In this document: one piece after another, positions 1-8,153 of the stretch
Numbering within the stretch: the first letter of the stretch is position 1
Layout: each line of letters begins with the position of its first letter
Translations under genes and position numbers: made by a program
Assembly: GCA_023416335.1 (NCBI GenBank)
Contig: JAEZHY010000058.1
Coordinates: forward strand, 1 to 31,440
DNA length: 31,440 nt
DNA from: Pseudomonadota bacterium
Lineage (GTDB): Bacteria; Desulfobacterota; Syntrophobacteria; Syntrophobacterales; Syntrophobacteraceae
Reading direction: 5' to 3'
Notes under the pieces: generated by a model
Told to the model about the DNA's origin: nothing
What the model saw: the letters and a program-made list of their open reading frames with translations, nothing else
Database searches by the model: none

Positions 1-140
1 CTTCACCCGTACCCTCACAGGTACCGGCGCATGACTCGGGGCCGGTGTGGTTCGTTAGACCTTCACCGTATGGCTCTTTCATCCACTACTCCAAGCCGAC
101 TTTTACCGGCGCTTTCTCACTGCTCACAGTTCACAGTTCA
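1..140 (-). other. Possible group II intron-associated fragment at window edge
   Basis: No complete gene is visible here. Read on the minus strand, one frame gives a peptide containing EPYGEGLTNHTGPESCAG. This resembles sequence I associate with the 5' part of bacterial group II introns, upstream of their reverse transcriptase. The match is from memory of similar sequences, not from a search. If correct, the intron would continue beyond the left edge of the window. A short direct repeat (two copies of TCACAGT) lies at about 125-138, just after the stop codon of the neighbouring gene. The identity is uncertain. Confidence 0.25.
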
Positions 141-3100
141 CTATTCATATTCCAGGCTTTCGGACAGGTCCATTTCCTCGATTTCCAGAAATCCCGAGTA
201 TATTGCGCCGCTCCTGCCGTCGATGCTGATGGAGTCGCCGGTCTTGAGTTCGGTCCCGTCAATGACGCATTTCTTTTCGGATTCCCATAACTTCAGCCGG
301 CTCACTCCGACCACGCAGATCTTTCCCAGCCTGTGGGCCACGATTGCGGCATGAGAAGTCGCTCCGCCTTTGCCGGTTAGAATTCCATCAGCAACGGATA
401 TTTCACGGATGTCGTCGGGAACGGTATCGGACCGAACCAGGATGACCGCCTTTTCGGGATGCTCGGTTTTGAGCTGCTGGATCGCTTCGAGGTCGAAAGC
501 CACCAGGCCGGAAATAGCGCCTCCGCTGACGCCGATCCCGCTTCCCAGATAGCGGTCGTGTATTCCGGGAACCTGCTTGAACACGGGGTAGGAACGTTTG
601 ACCCTAGGGGTCATGTTCCGGGCCTGTAGTACGTAAACTCCGTCTTCACCCGATCCCTGGAATGTGAATTCTATTTCCTGGGGAGCCCAGTTCTGTTCGT
701 ATACGAGTTGTCGGGCTATGTCGCTCAGCCGCTTGAACACCCGGGGGAAGAGGACCTCCAGGGAAGTCTCCTTGCGCTCGCCTTCCCTCAGGCGCTGCTT
801 CTCCGACATGGGAAGAGTCTTCACGAGGCCGCCCACGACGTCTTCCCCCTGGTTTCCCCAGGTAAAGTCGCCGTTCGGGTCGATTTTGTCTTCGGAGGTC
901 CAGGGGTTGTGCGTGAACATAACGCCTGCTCCCGACTGGGTATCCAGGTTTCCGAAGACCATTGTCTGCACGGTAACGGCGGTCCCCCAGTTGTCGGAAA
1001 GCATCATGATTTCCCGATACGTTTTCGCTTTCTGCGACTCCCAGGACTCGACCACCTGTCGGATTGCGGTGAAGAGTTGCTCTTTGGGAGAATCGGAGAA
1101 CTCGATGTTGTGCGCCTGGAGTTCGTCCCTGTAGGCAATCGCGAGTTCGCGCATTTCGGCCGGAGAGAATTCGCGTTTGACGTTCCTGTGAAACTTTTTC
1201 TTGTACCTGTTCATGATTTCGTCAAACGCGTCGCGAGGCATGTCGAACGACATTGCCCAGGACTGAATGAACCGCCTGTAGTTGTCCCAGGCGAACCATG
1301 CCTCACCGGTCTGCGCGATGAGCCCTTCGACTATTTCCTCATTGATGCCGACATTCAGGAAAGTGTTCATCATACCCGGCATCGACACGGCCGAACCGCT
1401 GCGCACGGAAAAAAGGAGCGGATTTTCGGGCTGGCCGAATCTGCGGCCGGTTTCTTCTTCGACCTTGCGCACCAGGCTCATAACCCGGTCTTCGAAATCC
1501 TGCCATGATTGCGAAAAACTCTCTATAACGCTCCGGCAGCGGAAGTACTCCGTCGTGATCACGAACCCGGGAGGCACCTGGATCCCTATGCTGTGCAGGT
1601 TTGCCAGGATATGCCCCTTGCTGCCCAAGTAAATCGAATCGAACGTGGTGGGGTTCGGATAATAGAGATAGGAAACCGTTCTTTCCGGATCGTAGCTCAG
1701 CAGCAGGTCGAGTTCCTCCGTGCTGAGCCCTTCCCTCTGGGTTGCCAGCGTGGTCAGAATGCTGGTGATGAAGTGATCGAAATACTGGAGCCCGAATGTA
1801 CGTGCAATGAGGTCGCGCAGAAAACTTTCCGATACTCGCTGGACCCTTTCCGCACCGCTTTCGTTATCCCGCTGGTATCGCTGAATCAGCCTGTCGGAAC
1901 CGAGCTGTTTGATAATCGGTTCGAGCGTCTCGTCATGGACCGAATCGTAGTTGGTTTGAATGATCTGTTTGATTGCTTCCGAAAACCCGCGGAAAATATC
2001 CATGTACTGCGAATGTGAGAACCTTGGGACCTCGAGGGCCTTCATGAAGAGTTCCTTCTGGAGTTCGAGCCGGTTCGAGGTGATGCCGTCTATTTCCAGC
2101 GCCTTCATGAAAAGCGGGATAAAGCGGGCTATCCGGAAATAGGTTGCCCTGGTTATGAAGCTCAGATTGAAGGAATAAATGATTTCCTCGAAAAGCACAT
2201 TGGCGAGGTTTTCCAGCCGGAAGGTCAGGCCGAGCGCATCGAAACGCGGTTCGTTGTACGACCCGTACATTGACGGTATATCGACCGCGATGTGGCGCTT
2301 GTAGTAGATATTCTCCATGATCCTGAGTTCGCCTGGCGTGAGGATGACCTCTTTGAGTTCCCCCAGGTAGGAGAGAATGGCATCGAGCTTTTTATAAATA
2401 TCGCTGCTCTCAAGGGCGCTGAGAAGCCTCCCCGGGTCGGGCAGACCCAGCGTCACGGCTCGCTGCAGGTGAACATGAATGTCCTTGAAGCTCAAGGCAT
2501 ACTTCTCGTGCAGGAGCTGATAGAACTGAATCATGAGGAAAGCGCGCCTGCGCTCCGTTTCCGGGACGTCTTCCACTCGGTTTATGACATCCCGGGTTTC
2601 CGTTTCGGACAGGTCCAGGAGATCCTGGACGTGATTGATGGCCCTTTTTTCGAAAATAAACGAGAAGATCTTGTGGATGTCGTCCACCAGCGGACCGGAT
2701 TCCGGAATGGTCCAGTAGACCTCGGCCGGAATCAGACCTTCCAGGTGGGTCTTGTCCAGCGTCCTCCAATATTCGATGATCCCCTGCATGAACGTCACGA
2801 CAATGTTGTTGCTTTCAACATGGCTCTGCTTGCGCAGGAAATGGATGAGCCTGTCGTTTCTTGAGGTAATTTCATCCACATCTGTGGAAACCGCCCTCAA
2901 CTGGCCTTCGGCGCCGATCTGGTTGAAATAAACCGGGAAGAGCTTCGTAAGCTGCTTGACCAGGTTGTAGACGGGCCGGATGGGTGCGTTCAGCAGCTTG
3001 CTCACATCCTTTTGGAAGAGGTCGGTATCGCGAATAAAAATCCCGCCGAGGGACAGATTCACAATCAGGGCGGATAGAAGCTTTCGCGTCCGGAGTGGAT

Positions 3101-4409
3101 TCTTCTTGATTATATCCAGCCAGATCCTCACGTTCGGCAAATGCGCGGGATTCATCGGTACCTGCCAGTGCTGGCTCACCTGCCCGAGCATGGGAGTCTG
3201 GAACCCCAGTTTTATGATGCGCCGGATGAAATAGTCGATAAGAGGCCGTTCATCCGTTTCCAGGATCTCCAGCCCTATCGTCCGGATAATCTGCAGCGCA
3301 GCCTGCGGGTAGTTATGAAGCGAGATCTCCAGCACACCGAAGATATGCCCGAGCAGCGCTTCCAATTGATGGCGGGGCTCCTGCCGAATCCACCTGCCGA
3401 TTTCAAAGTTTACCTCCCGAAGCGTCTCCTCGTGGATGGCCTCCAGCCCTTTGAGTTCCATTACTTTCAGCCGCATCAGCATTCCGATATGCGCGGCTTT
3501 TGGACACTTTTCCTGGTAGGTTGCAAGCTTTTCCGGCAGATGGAAATAGAGTTGGGCCACGTCGTGAAAGTCGGTCATCGTTACGAGTTTTTCGACCGCC
3601 TTCCGGTGGTCCGGCTCGGAAACGATTTCCTCTTCGAGGACCTGCAGACGGCGCTGAAACTGGGCATGGCTCAGAGGCGTGCAGTCATCGAACCAGGGAT
3701 ATGCCTCGCAATGCTCCTCACCCCGCTCCATTAGCCATGAGCAGGGATCTTCGGCCTTGAGCCAGAAGTTGAACGTCTCCCTGTAGAACCGTTCGAGAAA
3801 CGCTCTCAATTCCAGGAAGCACGCCGGATCGTTCCAGACCTTGAGCAGCCTCGACGCCAGCCTCTTGGGGGGATAGAAGCTCCTCAGGAGAAACTCGAAA
3901 GAGGTCTGCGGCAAGTCGCGAAGCTCCGCCAGAAAATGTCTCAGGATGCCCTCGTGGCAGGTGGTGCAGGTTTCTACATCTTCGAGCCCGAGTGTGCAAA
4001 TTTCCGGGGGAATAGGCTTTGCCAGTTCCTCCGGCATTTCTTCCGTAAGCTTCAGCCAGTAGTCGAGGAGGTGGTCGGCGGCCAGGCTCCGAATTTCGAA
4101 CCGCTCGGATTCCTTCAAGGCGTGGAGGAGGATATGCGAAAGGAGGTATATGACCTTGCCGTTCAAAGGGCCCGTTTTGTAGAGGCGCAGGTTGGAGACG
4201 GCATATCTCTGGGCTTCCTGTACGACGAAGTGCCAGTTCCTGTACTTGTGGTGGTACTCGATGAGAAGCTCTCTTGCCTGCTTTTCCTTCCCCGCATACC
4301 CCTTTACAGCTTCTTCGAGCACTTCGAAAGAGTACGGAATTTCGACCTTTACATTGGTCAGGTCCATATTCCTGGTCAGGGCTTCAGATTCCATGTTGTT
4401 AATATTCAT
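141..4409 (-). CDS. Large PEP/pyruvate-binding (PPDK-like) protein with unknown N-terminal region
   Basis: This 1422-residue protein ends in two domains of the pyruvate phosphate dikinase/PEP synthase family. From about residue 925 to 1270 is the ATP-grasp PEP/pyruvate-binding domain, with LGSKGHILANL near its start, SVRSGSAVSMPGMMNTFLNV, and the VLQARNMTPR segment near its end. A swivelling domain follows with the motif GGATSHAAIVAHRLG, whose phosphorylatable His is about residue 1353. Only about 70 residues remain after it, so the C-terminal TIM-barrel domain that binds PEP/pyruvate in true PPDK (about 870 aa) is absent. The first 900 or so residues look helical and charged, and I do not recognise them. 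By family knowledge the protein should transfer phosphate from ATP through a phosphohistidine, but the acceptor is unknown. The start ATG at 4409 has a modest AAGGA-like site upstream. It is downstream of rimI in the same direction, separated by 597 bases of repeats, so it is probably transcribed separately. Confidence 0.8.
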   Translation of the reverse strand: MNINNMESEALTRNMDLTNVKVEIPYSFEVLEEAVKGYAGKEKQARELLIEYHHKYRNWHFVVQEAQRYAVSNLRLYKTGPLNGKVIYLLSHILLHALKESERFEIRSLAADHLLDYWLKLTEEMPEELAKPIPPEICTLGLEDVETCTTCHEGILRHFLAELRDLPQTSFEFLLRSFYPPKRLASRLLKVWNDPACFLELRAFLERFYRETFNFWLKAEDPCSWLMERGEEHCEAYPWFDDCTPLSHAQFQRRLQVLEEEIVSEPDHRKAVEKLVTMTDFHDVAQLYFHLPEKLATYQEKCPKAAHIGMLMRLKVMELKGLEAIHEETLREVNFEIGRWIRQEPRHQLEALLGHIFGVLEISLHNYPQAALQIIRTIGLEILETDERPLIDYFIRRIIKLGFQTPMLGQVSQHWQVPMNPAHLPNVRIWLDIIKKNPLRTRKLLSALIVNLSLGGIFIRDTDLFQKDVSKLLNAPIRPVYNLVKQLTKLFPVYFNQIGAEGQLRAVSTDVDEITSRNDRLIHFLRKQSHVESNNIVVTFMQGIIEYWRTLDKTHLEGLIPAEVYWTIPESGPLVDDIHKIFSFIFEKRAINHVQDLLDLSETETRDVINRVEDVPETERRRAFLMIQFYQLLHEKYALSFKDIHVHLQRAVTLGLPDPGRLLSALESSDIYKKLDAILSYLGELKEVILTPGELRIMENIYYKRHIAVDIPSMYGSYNEPRFDALGLTFRLENLANVLFEEIIYSFNLSFITRATYFRIARFIPLFMKALEIDGITSNRLELQKELFMKALEVPRFSHSQYMDIFRGFSEAIKQIIQTNYDSVHDETLEPIIKQLGSDRLIQRYQRDNESGAERVQRVSESFLRDLIARTFGLQYFDHFITSILTTLATQREGLSTEELDLLLSYDPERTVSYLYYPNPTTFDSIYLGSKGHILANLHSIGIQVPPGFVITTEYFRCRSVIESFSQSWQDFEDRVMSLVRKVEEETGRRFGQPENPLLFSVRSGSAVSMPGMMNTFLNVGINEEIVEGLIAQTGEAWFAWDNYRRFIQSWAMSFDMPRDAFDEIMNRYKKKFHRNVKREFSPAEMRELAIAYRDELQAHNIEFSDSPKEQLFTAIRQVVESWESQKAKTYREIMMLSDNWGTAVTVQTMVFGNLDTQSGAGVMFTHNPWTSEDKIDPNGDFTWGNQGEDVVGGLVKTLPMSEKQRLREGERKETSLEVLFPRVFKRLSDIARQLVYEQNWAPQEIEFTFQGSGEDGVYVLQARNMTPRVKRSYPVFKQVPGIHDRYLGSGIGVSGGAISGLVAFDLEAIQQLKTEHPEKAVILVRSDTVPDDIREISVADGILTGKGGATSHAAIVAHRLGKICVVGVSRLKLWESEKKCVIDGTELKTGDSISIDGRSGAIYSGFLEIEEMDLSESLEYE

Positions 4410-5006
4410 TGAAAGGGGTCCTTTCCCTTCATCCTCGGAATTGTATCCCGCTCACGGCTTCATCAGGAGCGAACGGCAAGACGCGCAGGGTGGACAAAGC
4501 TTTATCGTCAATGTTGTTGCTTTAAGGAAATACGCGCGGGTTCCCAAGGTCCGCCTCATAGCCGTCAACTTAGTAGAGGACGCCTTCCATTCGCTGGTTC
4601 CCAAGCTCCCTGCTTGGGAACCCCGGCCCCGGGAGCGATGGATTGCCCGCAACGGCCCCGTCCACCCCGTCATTTTCCCGCAGATCGATTACTCAACCAA
4701 GTGGCAAACAAATCTAATTTACCGAAATCATTCCGCAGTTCTGTCGAAAAACTGAAAGCTGAATGATAGGGCGGCTTTTGTGAGAGGAAGCTGGAGCTTC
4801 CCAAACGGGGGTTCCCAAGCAGGGAGCTTGGGAACCAGCGGAGGGGGAAACGTCAGCATATCAAAACAATCCCACTCTTAAGTTGACGCACATGAGGTCC
4901 GCCTTGGGAACCCGAAAAACCGGGGACCCACCATACACGGCCGCCGCTCTCCTTTAGATCTCCTTTGTCAGACTTCGACCAGATGGAAGTCCAAAACGAT
5001 TCCCTT
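4410..5006. other. Repeat-rich intergenic region
   Basis: No credible gene lies between the large PEP-binding protein and rimI. The space is mostly occupied by a nested inverted-repeat element (separate entry, 4539-4912) and a small hairpin at 4786-4801 (GGAAGCT, 2-base loop, AGCTTCC). The promoter of the downstream PEP-binding gene should lie here, but I could not identify a convincing -35/-10 pair. A TACAAT hexamer occurs near the gene on the minus strand without a good partner. Confidence 0.6.
4539..4912. repeat. Nested imperfect inverted-repeat element (MITE- or REP-like)
   Basis: The inner arms, 4592-4624 and 4808-4840, are exact reverse complements over 33 bases. Each arm is itself a hairpin with stems TTCCCAAG and CTTGGGAA. 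Outside them, 4539-4580 and about 4870-4912 are an imperfect inverted pair sharing GGGTTCCCAAGG and CGTCAACTTA, with a few internal mismatches. The whole therefore has two nested layers of inverted arms around a core of about 180 bases. No transposase is encoded. It could be a non-autonomous mobile element or two REP-type units inserted head to head. Confidence 0.7.
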
Positions 5007-5498
5007 TTATTCCTCCACTCCCGGATCGATTTCCAGCTCCATCAAAACAGCAGGTTCCCCCGGCTCTCCATAATAATTCGGCCGTTCGCCGACTGTCTTG
5101 AACCCGAGTCCTTCATATAGCCTGATAGCCGGGAAATTGCTCTTCCGCACCTCAAGGTTTACACATGCCGCCCGCTTTTCACGACCGGTACGGATTGCTT
5201 GAGCCATTAGTTCACGAGCAATTCCCTCTCTTCGGAAATTGTTGTGTACCACTACATTCAGGATCTGAATCTCGTCTGCAACATGCCAGAAGCAGATATA
5301 GCCCGCAATATCCCCCGAAATCGCCTCCGGGAGTCCGTCTTCACCGGTCCGGGCGACCAGCAGATAGGACTGAAGGCGGTCGAGTTCCTCCAGGAAAGAC
5401 TGTTCAGACCACGGCTCGGGCTGACTCTGTTTTTCAATTTCCAGAATTGCGGGAATATCGGCTTTCTCAAGAGGTGAGATGGTAATTTGGATCGTCAC
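5007..5498 (-). CDS. rimI: Ribosomal protein S18-alanine N-acetyltransferase (RimI-type GNAT)
   Basis: This 163-residue GNAT acetyltransferase is predicted to acetylate a protein N-terminus, classically ribosomal protein S18, using acetyl-CoA. It shows the RimI pattern: an early EKQSQPEPWSEQSF segment, ILNVVVHNNFRREGIAREL as motif A with the RREGIA acetyl-CoA loop, then LEVRKSNFPAIRLYEGLGF and a YY pair. The open frame extends to 5558, but that start would overlap the EIIA gene by 50 bases. The GTG at 5498 leaves a 10-base gap, has GGAC just upstream, and begins where similarity should begin, so I chose it. It is the last gene of the lptC-to-rimI run. Other GNAT targets are possible, since RimI calls by sequence are family-level. 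Confidence 0.8.
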   Translation of the reverse strand: MTIQITISPLEKADIPAILEIEKQSQPEPWSEQSFLEELDRLQSYLLVARTGEDGLPEAISGDIAGYICFWHVADEIQILNVVVHNNFRREGIARELMAQAIRTGREKRAACVNLEVRKSNFPAIRLYEGLGFKTVGERPNYYGEPGEPAVLMELEIDPGVEE

Positions 5499-5508
5499 TT
5501 TACGTCCG

Positions 5509-5964
5509 TTACGATAAAGAGCCCGTCCTGACCGAGCGCGAGAGCACCTCGCCGGCAAGGGAGATGTGCCTTTGTCCGTACTCTTTTACCAAGGCGGCAG
5601 CTTCATTCAGGCTATACCCGGTTCGGCATCCGGCAAGTTTTATGAGCATGGGAAGATTCATTCCACAGACCACTTCGACACCGGGGCCCTGGAACGACAG
5701 GCTTATATTGGCGGGAGTACCTCCGAAAAGATCGGTCAAAATCAGAACCCCTTTGCCCTGGTCCACTTCCCTGATAGCATCGCCCAGGAGTTTCATCATT
5801 TCATCCACGGCCTGGTCCGGTTTGAAACAAAGCGCCTTGCAGTTCTTGAGCGGGCCGACAATCATCTCGGCCACCTTGAGCATCTCTTCGGCAACCCTGC
5901 AGTGAGAGACGGCTATGACTCCAATAAGTTCCTTGTTATTATTACTGTTACTTTCCTGGCTCAA
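5509..5964 (-). CDS. PTS mannose/fructose-type EIIA component
   Basis: This 151-residue protein belongs to the EIIA-Man family. The phosphorylatable His is H21 in VIAVSHCRVAEEML, and the family motif LTDLFGGTPAN is present in the middle. EIIA-Man domains receive phosphate from HPr. No transporter subunits (EIIB, EIIC, EIID) are encoded in the window, so a regulatory rather than transport role is likely, as with similar solitary genes beside rapZ and ptsN in deltaproteobacteria. It lies 10 bases downstream of rapZ and 10 bases upstream of rimI, which supports co-transcription. In related genomes genes for HPr and Enzyme I often follow it; they are not in this window, so its phosphate donor must be encoded elsewhere. 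Confidence 0.85.
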   Translation of the reverse strand: MSQESNSNNNKELIGVIAVSHCRVAEEMLKVAEMIVGPLKNCKALCFKPDQAVDEMMKLLGDAIREVDQGKGVLILTDLFGGTPANISLSFQGPGVEVVCGMNLPMLIKLAGCRTGYSLNEAAALVKEYGQRHISLAGEVLSRSVRTGSLS

Positions 5965-5974
5965 AACAGCCCTC

Positions 5975-6856
5975 TCATTCCAGATTGATATCTCTATGAA
6001 ACAAGTTCAAATAGTAATGATTTTGTCTCAGTCTGTCAGCGAGTTGGGACGCGATGACGACCGATCTATGCTTGCCGCCGGTGCAGCCGACCGCAATCGT
6101 GAGATATCTTTTCCCTTCCCGCACATATGCCGGGAGGAGTTTTAGCAGCAGTGCGCAGTAATCGGACAGGAACTCCCGGACCGCGGGCCACTGCAATACC
6201 CAGGACCGCACCGGCTCGGAGCATCCGTCCAGGCTCCTGAGGCTGTCTACGAAATAGGGGTTCGGCAGAAAGCGAACGTCGATGACCAGATCGGCTTCAA
6301 GCGGGAGGCCATACTTGTACCCGAAAGAAAGGACCTGGATGCTGAGCTGTTCGCTTTCGTTCAGATGAGAATACGATCCGGTTATCAGTCGTTTCAGCTG
6401 ATGCACGGAAAGACTCCCGGTGTCGATGATCCGGGTTGCCCTTTGCCGCAGCGCATTCAGCTGTTCCCGTTCGTGATGTATCGCCTGCAGAAGCTGGTGC
6501 TCGGAGTCCGCCGCAGGATGCACTCTGCGCGTCTGACTGTATCGACGCTGCAACGTGTCGTTTTCCGCTTCCAGAAAAATGATCTCGAACCTGTAGCCGG
6601 ATTCTTCCAGGTCGGAAAAAATTGTGTCGTAATCCTTGAGGAACTTGCGCTCCCGGATATCGATTCCAAGCGCAATTTTGCGAATATCCGGCATGTCCCT
6701 TTCACACAGCGAGAGGAAGTTTTCCAGCAGGGGAACCGGCAGGTTATCTATGCAGAAATAGTCAATATCTTCAAATGCTTTGATCGCAGTACTCTTGCCG
6801 GAACCAGAAAGGCCGGTCACCACCACGACGTGCGGCTTTTCCTCGATCATTTCCAT
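5975..6856 (-). CDS. rapZ: RNase adapter protein / nucleotide-binding protein RapZ
   Basis: This protein of about 293 residues belongs to the RapZ (YhbJ/YvcJ) family. In E. coli RapZ binds small RNAs and directs RNase E to GlmZ, controlling glucosamine-6-phosphate synthesis; the role in this lineage is less certain. The N-terminal Walker A motif GLSGSGKST is at residues 15-23, followed by the characteristic FEDIDYFCIDNLPVPLL. The C-terminal domain carries VGCTGGKHRSVVIA. A second ATG two codons in (position 6850) is better spaced from the AGGA site than the first, so the true start may be 6850. The gene sits between ptsN and the EIIA gene, as in many Gram-negative rpoN clusters. Confidence 0.92.
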   Translation of the reverse strand: MEMIEEKPHVVVVTGLSGSGKSTAIKAFEDIDYFCIDNLPVPLLENFLSLCERDMPDIRKIALGIDIRERKFLKDYDTIFSDLEESGYRFEIIFLEAENDTLQRRYSQTRRVHPAADSEHQLLQAIHHEREQLNALRQRATRIIDTGSLSVHQLKRLITGSYSHLNESEQLSIQVLSFGYKYGLPLEADLVIDVRFLPNPYFVDSLRSLDGCSEPVRSWVLQWPAVREFLSDYCALLLKLLPAYVREGKRYLTIAVGCTGGKHRSVVIASQLADRLRQNHYYLNLFHRDINLE

Positions 6857-6929
6857 TTCCTGTCAGCAAAAAATAGGCGTGTTGGGATTCTAATTCAATT
6901 CAGGGGCGGGAATTACAAAGAGCGCAAGG

Positions 6930-7391
6930 TCAGAAATCCTCGTCCTCCTGCTGTATAATCGAAAAGATTTCGTCCCGGTTGTCTACTTTTCCAAGCCTTT
7001 TTCGCACAGATCCGTTCTTGAGGAGCCTGGCGATTTTCGCCAGCGCCCGCAGGTGGATCCCCGAACAGGTTTCGGGAGCCACCAGCAGGAAAAAGAGGTG
7101 AACGGGCTTGCCGTCCATCGACTCAAAATCTATCCCTTCAGTAGATCTCCCGAACGATAGAACCAGGTCCTTGATATCTTTCAGCTTCCCATGAGGAATG
7201 GCAATCCCGTCTCCGATCCCGGTACTCCCCAGTCTTTCTCTTTCCAGCAGGACCTTCATCAGCCGCTCGCGATCGACATTCGGATTGTTCACCTTGACCG
7301 CATCGATCAGTTCTTCGAGTACCTGTTTCTTCGTCTTGCCTTTGAGCTCTGGAACTATGGAGTCCATTGAGAGAATATCGAGAATCTTCAT
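6930..7391 (-). CDS. ptsN: PTS IIA-like nitrogen regulatory protein PtsN
   Basis: This 153-residue protein is an EIIA-Ntr/fructose-type EIIA. The active-site His is H67 within GDGIAIPHGK, preceded by the conserved RERLGSTGIG. EIIA-Ntr is the output of the nitrogen-related PTS and regulates potassium transport and other targets according to its phosphorylation state. The start ATG at 7391 has AGGGGA six bases upstream. A 180-base gap separates it from hpf, longer than the other gaps in the run, so it may have its own promoter. rapZ follows after 73 bases. Its position beside rpoN and hpf is the standard Gram-negative arrangement and supports the name. Confidence 0.92.
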   Translation of the reverse strand: MKILDILSMDSIVPELKGKTKKQVLEELIDAVKVNNPNVDRERLMKVLLERERLGSTGIGDGIAIPHGKLKDIKDLVLSFGRSTEGIDFESMDGKPVHLFFLLVAPETCSGIHLRALAKIARLLKNGSVRKRLGKVDNRDEIFSIIQQEDEDF

Positions 7392-7507
7392 TAAATCCCC
7401 TATGTCGCGATTCTGCTTTTATCCGGGATGATGCCGCACTGCATGGAAGCCCGTCTTTACCGCGCTCCGGTGCCGGTTGGATGAAATTCCATTGCCCTAA
7501 TTGAATC

Positions 7508-7533
7508 AGGGCGGAAGAATAAGCTCCCGCCCT
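7508..7533. repeat. Stem-loop between hpf and ptsN
   Basis: AGGGCGG at 7508-7514 pairs with CCGCCCT at 7527-7533, giving a 7-bp GC-rich stem with a 12-base loop. The following T run (7533-7536) is on the plus strand, while the flanking genes are on minus. It is therefore not a standard terminator for hpf, though it could act as a transcript-end or attenuating structure. Confidence 0.45.
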
Positions 7534-7571
7534 TTTAAACCCCTGCCTCTTGATTTCCGCTAAATATCGTT

Positions 7572-8114
7572 CTACCCAACCGTTTCGATCAAACCGAGAT
7601 GACCGTCTTTTCTCCTGTACAGGACATTGATCCGGTTGGTGCTCCTGTTTATGAAAACCATGAACTCCCCGGTCGAAAGATTCAGCTGCATAACCGCCTC
7701 ATCCAGGTCCATCGGCTTGGCGTAGACCTGTTCCGTGCGGATTATGCGCTGGTCCTCAACCTCATTGAGAGGCACTTCCTTCGTGAATTCGGATAATCCG
7801 GCCGATTCCTTCGACCCCGATCCCGTCCTGCGCCGCCGGACTTTTTCTTTGCCCTTCTTCGCCTGGGATTCGAGATTATCCGCCAGCAGATCGATGCTGG
7901 AATACATATCGTCGGTCTCTTCAGCTCCGTTCAGAAGAAGGCCGGGAGCTTCGATGACCACTTCAGCTATGTGTCTGAACTTCTCTACCTTGAGCACGAG
8001 GTGCGCTTCGATAGGTTCTTCCACATACTTCTTTATTCTCGAAAGCTTCTCCTCAGCATATATCTTCAGTGGATCTGAGGGCTCGATATGCCGGAAAGAC
8101 ACTTTAATCTGCAT
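7572..8114 (-). CDS. hpf: Ribosome hibernation promoting factor, long form
   Basis: This 180-residue protein has the N-terminal S30AE fold (MQIKVSFRHIEPSDPLKIYAEEKLSRI at its start), a charged linker around residues 90-105 rich in K and R, and a C-terminal domain ending in FMVFINRSTNRINVLYRRKDGHLGLIE. The second domain makes it the long form, which can by itself dimerise 70S ribosomes into 100S particles in stationary phase or starvation. The short E. coli HPF, about 95 residues, lacks it. AGGAGG lies just upstream of the start ATG at 8114. It follows rpoN after 39 bases, the usual order for rpoN-hpf pairs. Confidence 0.93.
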   Translation of the reverse strand: MQIKVSFRHIEPSDPLKIYAEEKLSRIKKYVEEPIEAHLVLKVEKFRHIAEVVIEAPGLLLNGAEETDDMYSSIDLLADNLESQAKKGKEKVRRRRTGSGSKESAGLSEFTKEVPLNEVEDQRIIRTEQVYAKPMDLDEAVMQLNLSTGEFMVFINRSTNRINVLYRRKDGHLGLIETVG

Positions 8115-8153
8115 GCTTTCATCCTCCTGAAATCATTGACACGCAAATGTTCC

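Noticed and set aside
7508..7536. Intrinsic terminator for hpf
   Set aside because: The T run follows the stem on the plus strand, whereas hpf is on minus; reported only as a stem-loop.
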